From Methylovirgula ligni (GTDB lineage: Bacteria > Pseudomonadota > Alphaproteobacteria > Rhizobiales > Beijerinckiaceae): a stretch of DNA of 64,000 bases. Shown here piece after piece: positions 58,915 through 64,000 of this stretch. Both the position numbers and the translations under genes were made by a program. Each line of letters opens with the position of its first letter. Position 1 is the stretch's first letter. Under the pieces are notes generated by a model. That model did no database searches. It worked only from the letters and a program-made list of their open reading frames with translations, and was not told the DNA's origin. The DNA lies in assembly GCF_004135935.1 (NCBI RefSeq), contig NZ_CP025086.1, positions 930,001 to 994,000 of the forward strand, written 5' to 3'.

Positions 58915-60579
58915 ATGCAGACCCTCGATATTTTCGCTTCGATCCTTGCGGGTCTGGGCCTGTTTTTCGTCGGGACCAAGGGCATTGCCGCCAATCTCAG
59001 CCAGCTCGCCGGCCGGAGCCTGAGGCAATGGGTGGCCCGCTCGACGGGCAATTATGCGATGAGCGCCGCCATCGGCACGCTCGCCGGCGCGCTCGTCCAG
59101 AGTACCAACGCCATCACCGTTATTCTGATGAGCATGGCGAAGGCGGAGATGATCACGCCGCGCCAGGCCCGGCCGATTCTCGTCTGGAGCAATGTCGGCA
59201 CCTCGGTGCTGGTGCTGGCGGTGGCTATCGACATCCATCTCTTCGTCCTGTTGCTCACCGCGACAACGGGCCTGTTCTATTACCTCAATCTCGATCGTTC
59301 GCCGCGCTGGCGCCCCTTCGTCGCGGCCCTGCTGGCGATCAGCCTGCTTTTTCTCGGCCTGCAGTTGATGCACAACGGCAACCACGAATTGCGTAGCATC
59401 GAGTGGGTGCGTGAATTCTTCCAGATATCGGCGCGCTGGAGCATTCTGGCGTTCGGCGTTGGCGTCGTACTGGCCGTCGCCTTGCAATCCTCCTCGACCG
59501 TGGCGGTCATCGCGATCTCGATGTCGGCGGCCGGCCTGTTCACCCTCGGCCAGGCGCTGCTGACGGTCCTTGGCGCGAGCGTCGGCTCGGGGCTCAGCAC
59601 CTATATCGTGTCGGCCGGCATGGAGGGCTCATCGCGCCAGCTCGCCATCCTGCAAGCGGCCGTCAAGATCCTTGGCGTCGCCGCGCTGCTGCCGTTCGTC
59701 ATCGTCGAGCGCACCTTCCATGTCCCGCTGCTGGAGGCGCTCATCCGCCTGATCACCAGCGATATCGGCAAACAAGTGGCACTCGTCTATCTCGCCTGCC
59801 AGATCGCCGCCGTCGCGGTGCAGGCGGTCTTCGACCGCGCCCTTAATCCGCTCCTCGCCTACATGGCGCCGCCGTCGCTCGAGGAGACCGCCTCGAAGCC
59901 GCGCTATCTCTACGATCAGGCACTCGCGGAGCCGGAAACCGCCCTCGTTCTCGTCGATCGCGAGCAGGCCCGCGTCTTCAGCTTCCTGCCACTCTATCTC
60001 GGCGTCGCCGATCTGCTCGAAGGCGGCGAGACAATCCGCGAGCGCGGTACAGTGCTCGCCGCAGCGACAACCCTCGACGAGGTGATCGGCCGCTTTCTCA
60101 CCGATCTGTCCGACGCCGGGGCAAGCCGCGAGGTGCTGGTCGCGATCGCCAATCGACAGGCCCGCAACGGCTTCCTGCAATCGCTCCACGAGGCCATGCA
60201 CGAGCTCGGTGGCGTGCTGGCCAAACCGTTCGAATTGCCGGCGCTCCGCTCGCTCGCCGAAAATCTTTCCGAGGGCCTCGCCGCTCTCCTGATGGTCGCC
60301 TACGAGGCGGTCCGCGACGGCGATGCCGACGATCTCGCGCTGCTGCAGAAAATGGCTGCCGACCGCGACAGCCTCGTCGATCAGATGCGCCGGCGTGTCG
60401 TCTCCGCGGACAAATCCGTATCGGCACAGGACCAGCAGGCGCTTTATGCGATTACCAGCCTGTTCGAGCGCATCGTCTGGATGTTGCGCCGCTTCGCAGC
60501 GCTGCTCGTCGAGGCCCACGCGGAGGAGGCCGCACCGGCGCTCGAAACGCCGGGCGGCGCGGCGGAATTGGCCAAGTAA
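58915..60579 (+). CDS. Na/Pi cotransporter-family protein with PhoU-like tail
   Basis: A 554-residue protein. About eight helices carry the two family repeats with Q-S-T-N-A (about 63) and Q-S-S-S-T (about 192), each binding Na+ and phosphate. The C-terminal 230 residues are helical and PhoU-like. The typical family protein has this length and layout. Transport of phosphate is likely but untested. It has its own promoter region (95 bases after the STAS gene). Confidence 0.87.
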   Translation: MQTLDIFASILAGLGLFFVGTKGIAANLSQLAGRSLRQWVARSTGNYAMSAAIGTLAGALVQSTNAITVILMSMAKAEMITPRQARPILVWSNVGTSVLVLAVAIDIHLFVLLLTATTGLFYYLNLDRSPRWRPFVAALLAISLLFLGLQLMHNGNHELRSIEWVREFFQISARWSILAFGVGVVLAVALQSSSTVAVIAISMSAAGLFTLGQALLTVLGASVGSGLSTYIVSAGMEGSSRQLAILQAAVKILGVAALLPFVIVERTFHVPLLEALIRLITSDIGKQVALVYLACQIAAVAVQAVFDRALNPLLAYMAPPSLEETASKPRYLYDQALAEPETALVLVDREQARVFSFLPLYLGVADLLEGGETIRERGTVLAAATTLDEVIGRFLTDLSDAGASREVLVAIANRQARNGFLQSLHEAMHELGGVLAKPFELPALRSLAENLSEGLAALLMVAYEAVRDGDADDLALLQKMAADRDSLVDQMRRRVVSADKSVSAQDQQALYAITSLFERIVWMLRRFAALLVEAHAEEAAPALETPGGAAELAK

Positions 60580-60669
60580 CGCCGCGATCTGAATTCGCCA
60601 ACTAGTGCGTGCGGTTCCTTCGCCGCCAGTATACACTTGTCGCAAATCTATTTCCGGGAGCTGAGCGCA

Positions 60670-61767
60670 ATGCGGCTGGGGCTTAAGATCTTCGCAATAA
60701 TGGCTCTCCTCGCTCTGGCGGCGACAATCGCCGGCATCAGCATCGCCGCGGCCTTTTATGAGCCGACATTGCGCATCCTTGGTATCTGCGGGTTTGTCGC
60801 GGCCGCCATCGTCACCGTGCTGGTGCTCTTCTCGATCAACCATTTCATCGTCAAGCCGCTCAACATGGTCGCCGAGGCGATCAAGAGACTTGCCAAGGGG
60901 GATGTCAAAGCGCCGGTGCCGACCGGCCGTGACGACGAAATCGGCGAGATGGCCAAGGCGATCCAGGCCTTTCAGCACCAGGCTGTCGCCGCCGATTCGC
61001 TGACGACCGAAATCACCAATGATGTCGGCCGCATCGCCGTCGCCGCGGGACAGGCGAGCAATGCGGTCAGCCAGGTCTCCGATGGCTCGAATCTGCAGCT
61101 CAGTTCGCTGCGCAAAACGGCCGGCGGCGTCAGCCAAAGCACGCTTGCCATCTCCGATGTCGCTAAAAACACCCACCTCGCCAGCGAGCAGGCCGCCGCT
61201 GCCGCAACGCTGGCAGCCGACGGCATGACGCGCATGTCCGACATGGTTAACATCGTCAATGTCCTCGCCGAGAGCAGCAGCAAGGTCCGCTATATCGCCG
61301 ACGCCATCGCGCGCATCGCCAGCCAGACCAATATGCTGTCCCTCAATGCGGCGATCGAGGCGGCGCGCGCCGGCGATCACGGCAAGGGCTTCGCGGTCGT
61401 CGCGGAAGAGGTCCGCAAGCTTGCCGAAAATTCCGCCTCTCTGGCGCAGGAGATCGGCGAACTCGTCGGCCGCTCGACCGCGCAGGCCGGCGAAGGCGTC
61501 GCGCTTGCCGGCGAGGTAAGCGACAAGATGCGCCGCATTTCTGACGCCGTGCGGCAGAGCGACAAGCTGATCGGCTCGATCGCCACCGCGATGGCGCAGC
61601 AGGAGGCGTCGATTTCCGAAATCAACGCAAGCCTCAACGAACTGACACGGATTGGCCAGTCGAACGCTACGGCGGCGGAAGAGATCACCGCAACCATGCT
61701 CGACCTCAGCAAGCTCGCCGGCCACTCGCGCGGCGAGCTCGACAAGTACAAGGAAATCTGGGCCTGA
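60670..61767 (+). CDS. Methyl-accepting chemotaxis protein without a periplasmic sensor domain
   Basis: A 365-residue MCP. Two N-terminal membrane helices (about 5-27 and 36-55) are joined by only about eight residues, so there is no periplasmic ligand domain. HAMP (about 57-105) and the cytoplasmic signalling helical hairpin with [20 protein letters not shown] (hairpin tip) follow. The ATG at 60670 has GGGAG ten bases upstream. It probably senses membrane or cytoplasmic state. cheR follows by 16 bases. Confidence 0.88.
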   Translation: MRLGLKIFAIMALLALAATIAGISIAAAFYEPTLRILGICGFVAAAIVTVLVLFSINHFIVKPLNMVAEAIKRLAKGDVKAPVPTGRDDEIGEMAKAIQAFQHQAVAADSLTTEITNDVGRIAVAAGQASNAVSQVSDGSNLQLSSLRKTAGGVSQSTLAISDVAKNTHLASEQAAAAATLAADGMTRMSDMVNIVNVLAESSSKVRYIADAIARIASQTNMLSLNAAIEAARAGDHGKGFAVVAEEVRKLAENSASLAQEIGELVGRSTAQAGEGVALAGEVSDKMRRISDAVRQSDKLIGSIATAMAQQEASISEINASLNELTRIGQSNATAAEEITATMLDLSKLAGHSRGELDKYKEIWA

Positions 61768-61783
61768 GGCCCCAAGGAGATCC

Positions 61784-62779
61784 GTGGCGCGCCCGATCGA
61801 AAACACGTTAGCGATCCTGCAGGATGCAATGGCCGCGCATCGTGACGCGCTAACGCGCGAGTCGCTGGCGCGCTCATCGTTCCGCTTCGCCGCGCCGCCA
61901 GATCGCCGTCAGGAGCTTGTCCTGCGGCTGCTCGCCGGCGCGGAGCAGCGCACCGGGCTCGGCGTCACGCAATCGGCGGCAGAGAAACTGCTGCGCCTCT
62001 TCGCGCCTGTTGCTCTCGCCAAATTCGAGGCCGATGTCGCGCGGCTCGAATCCCTGCCGGCGAGCGATCCGGAGTGGCTGGCACTCATCGAGAGCCTGAC
62101 GGTGCATGAGACCTACATCATGCGCGACGCGACGCAGCTCGCGTTTTTCGCGGAGCTGCTGCCCGGTATGATCGCGCGCGCCGCTACGCGTTCGCGTCTC
62201 CTTCGGTTCTGGTCGGTCGGCTGCGCCTCGGGCGAGGAAGCCTATTCGATTGCGGCGCTGGCCCTGGACGTGCTCACGAAAGCGGGCAAGGCGGAGGTCA
62301 CAGAAGACGGAATATCGCTTCTCCCGCCGTGGCGGCTTGAAGTTATCGGCGCCGACATTTCACGCCCTGCCCTGGCGCGGGCACAGGCGGGCGTCTATGA
62401 GACCGGGCCGCTCTCCTCCTTTCGCAGCGAGGCAGCGGCCCTGCTGCATCATTTCCCGCTGCTCGCCGCCACTGACAAAAACACGCCCCCGATGCGGGCC
62501 GCCACGCCGGCGTTAAAGCGCGTCGTGCGTTTTTCGCAATTCAACATCATCGCCGACGCGCTGCCGGCCGAGCCCTTCGATGCGGTGTTCTGCCGGAATA
62601 TCTTCATCTACTTCAGCGAGCGCGCGCGCCGCGAGGCGCAGCAAAGGCTCGCGGGCGCGGTGCGCCCCGGCGGCTTGCTGCTGCTCGGCCCGACTGACAC
62701 GCTGAGCGATACCGCCGCGTTCGAAACGCTGTGGGCGCCGGGTGCGCTCGCCTACCGCCGAAGAGGCGGCGATGCCTGA
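61784..62779 (+). CDS. cheR: CheR-type protein-glutamate methyltransferase
   Basis: A 331-residue SAM-dependent methyltransferase that methylates MCP glutamates. SAM motif V-G-C-A-S-G-E-E-A-Y-S near residue 146, and the final D-A-V-F-C-R-N-I-F-I-Y-F motif. It starts at a GTG with AAGGAG four bases away; the frame is open from 61652 within the MCP gene. The cheW-like start overlaps its stop by eight bases. Confidence 0.9.
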   Translation: MARPIENTLAILQDAMAAHRDALTRESLARSSFRFAAPPDRRQELVLRLLAGAEQRTGLGVTQSAAEKLLRLFAPVALAKFEADVARLESLPASDPEWLALIESLTVHETYIMRDATQLAFFAELLPGMIARAATRSRLLRFWSVGCASGEEAYSIAALALDVLTKAGKAEVTEDGISLLPPWRLEVIGADISRPALARAQAGVYETGPLSSFRSEAAALLHHFPLLAATDKNTPPMRAATPALKRVVRFSQFNIIADALPAEPFDAVFCRNIFIYFSERARREAQQRLAGAVRPGGLLLLGPTDTLSDTAAFETLWAPGALAYRRRGGDA

Positions 62780-64000
62780 GCCGGGACCGCAGGCCGCCAG
62801 ATCCGACGTGCTCTTCATGCGCGGCGACAGGATTTACGCCGTCGCGGCGGAGCGCGTCGCCAAAGTCGTTGCCATGCCGCCCGTTATCTTTCCGCCGCTC
62901 CTGCCCGACGGCATCGATGGCGTCGCGGCGATCGCCGGCAAGGTTGTCCCGATTCTGGCGCTCCCCGAAAGGGGCGAGGGACGCGAACTCATTCTTGTGA
63001 CTTGCGGCGGCGAGGATTACGGCCTGCGTGCCGATCGCGTGCTGCGCCTGGCGGATGCCACCGCCGAAGTCTCCGCCGCAGAGTATGTCGATGTCGACGC
63101 GCTGGTCGCCAGCCTGAGAGCTGCCGCGGCCGCGGGTGCTGCAAGCGTGGCGCAGCGCGACGAAGGCCCACTCTCGGAGCTTATAGAGGACTCGGCTGAC
63201 GCCGCGCCGGCAGCCCCGCTGCAATCGGCGGCCATCATTGTCGAGACGGCCGACGCGAGCTATTTGCTGCCGCTCGATTGCGTGATCGAGCTGTGCGGGA
63301 GCCTGGCGATCGTGCCGTTGCCGGACTCGCGCCCTTTCCTCACCGGAGCCGGCTTTCATCGCGACGAGCTTCTGCCCATCGTCTCGCTCGCCGCCTTGCT
63401 GGGCGGGACGGCGGCGAATGAGCCCGCAGGCGCCTTCGTCATCGTGACGGCGGCCGGCCGCCGCTGCATCTTCGCGGTGAAGCGTGTTGCCGGAATCGCC
63501 CGCGACGCCAACCCGGAGCAGATCGTCGATCTTGCCGCGCTGCTCGCCAATATCCTGCCGGAGGAAGCGCCGGCCGAGGCGACGAAGCCGCCGGTGGCGA
63601 CGGAAGTGCAGGCGGCGCGGCGATATCTTCTCATCGAACATGCCGCGCAGGCTTGCGCGTTCCCGCTCGAATATGTCGCGCACATTCATGCCCGCTCGCC
63701 GCTCGTCGGCGTGCCGGGCATGGCTGCGACATTGCTCGCCGGCATCGCAGCGACGGGCGATCAGATTCTTCCGGTTCTCGATCTCGGCAAAGCGTTCGGG
63801 CTAACGCGGGCAGAGATAGGGGGAAGCCTTGTCGAGCTGAAACTGCCGCAGGCCGGGACATTCGCCGTCGCGGCCGATCGAATCCTCGGCATCGTCGCGC
63901 TGATGCCGGACGCGCTGATGCGGCCGCCCGAGGGCAGCGCAATCAGCGCGCTCGCGCGGATCGACGCCAGGACCGTCTGGGTGCTGGAGCCGCCGATGAT
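62772..64000 (+). CDS. CheW-like coupling protein with repeated CheW domains, cut by the window end
   Basis: The first 409 codons are visible, open to the end of the window. ATG at 62772 overlaps the cheR stop. At least three CheW-like units are seen: about 10-110 (starting D-V-L-F-M-R-G-D-R-I-Y-A-V), about 155-250 (A-I-I-V-E-T-A-D-A-S-Y-L-L-P), and about 275-400 (R-R-Y-L-L-I-E-H-A-A-Q-A-C-A-F-P), each with the loop P-I-V/L-x-L and the final V-A-x-x-R-I. CheW links receptors to CheA; multi-CheW proteins suggest array scaffolding. Confidence 0.8.
   Translation, partial: MPEPGPQAARSDVLFMRGDRIYAVAAERVAKVVAMPPVIFPPLLPDGIDGVAAIAGKVVPILALPERGEGRELILVTCGGEDYGLRADRVLRLADATAEVSAAEYVDVDALVASLRAAAAAGAASVAQRDEGPLSELIEDSADAAPAAPLQSAAIIVETADASYLLPLDCVIELCGSLAIVPLPDSRPFLTGAGFHRDELLPIVSLAALLGGTAANEPAGAFVIVTAAGRRCIFAVKRVAGIARDANPEQIVDLAALLANILPEEAPAEATKPPVATEVQAARRYLLIEHAAQACAFPLEYVAHIHARSPLVGVPGMAATLLAGIAATGDQILPVLDLGKAFGLTRAEIGGSLVELKLPQAGTFAVAADRILGIVALMPDALMRPPEGSAISALARIDARTVWVLEPPM

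Noticed and set aside
59629-61806. 725-codon minus-strand frame over the Na/Pi transporter and MCP genes
   Set aside because: Antisense shadow of two clear genes.

Overview
The window is a GC-rich alphaproteobacterial chromosome segment, probably from the order Hyphomicrobiales. A malate thiokinase (mtkAB) plus malyl-CoA lyase (mclA) block indicates a serine-cycle methylotroph. The bc1 complex, DUF992, FdxA/CarD, RpoH2-like sigma factor and mitofilin/HemY genes also fit a Beijerinckiaceae- or Methylocystaceae-like genome. The family assignment is inference; only the class is secure.

Layout. 1-17.7 kb is core: start of a LysR gene, trxB, a DUF992 secreted protein, trmL-hemF, petABC (bc1 complex), mtnP-apt (methylthioadenosine salvage), a GYF-type membrane protein, a CrtI-like oxidoreductase, a GNAT protein, S4 protein-fdxA-carD, an rpoH-type sigma factor, an M48 protease and an SNase-like protein. 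17,754-17,830 is tRNA-Arg(CCT), the target of a 19.5 kb integrated element (17,782-37,324) bounded by perfect 55-bp direct repeats, with its tyrosine integrase at the right end. 37.3-47.2 kb is core again: a secreted protein, carbonic anhydrase-DUF1810, mtkA-mtkB-mclA, a YeeE/YedE pair, mitofilin and HemY-like proteins. 47.2-50.5 kb is a patch of small accessory genes after tRNA-Thr(CGT). 50.5-58 kb is an operon of an XRE regulator and hyfBCEFGI-like genes for a complex I/hydrogenase-4-related membrane complex whose large subunit lacks the NiFe cysteines. 58.5-64 kb holds a STAS protein, a Na/Pi cotransporter-like protein and an MCP-CheR-CheW signalling cluster cut by the window end.

The integrated element looks like a phage satellite or a reduced prophage. 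It has an integrase, XRE and AlpA-like regulators, a RepA-type ATPase next to iteron-like repeats, a terminase-small-subunit-like protein, a prohead protease with its His/Ser pair and a tape-measure/lysozyme protein. It has no large terminase, portal, major capsid or holin gene. Its central cargo block (18.0-26.0 kb) carries a HEPN-type protein, an orphan HicB, and an HD-domain phosphohydrolase with a YwgA-like partner. That pair lies behind a perfect alphaproteobacterial SOS box (GAAC-N7-GAAC) and abuts a truncated SRAP (YedK-type) gene. It is the best candidate in the window for an undescribed system.

Two small gene families (a single-TM protein starting M-G-Y-R-S-Q-N, and a DUF3761-type secreted protein) occur both inside the element and at 48.9-49.4 kb, with similar upstream DNA, which suggests exchange between element and chromosome.
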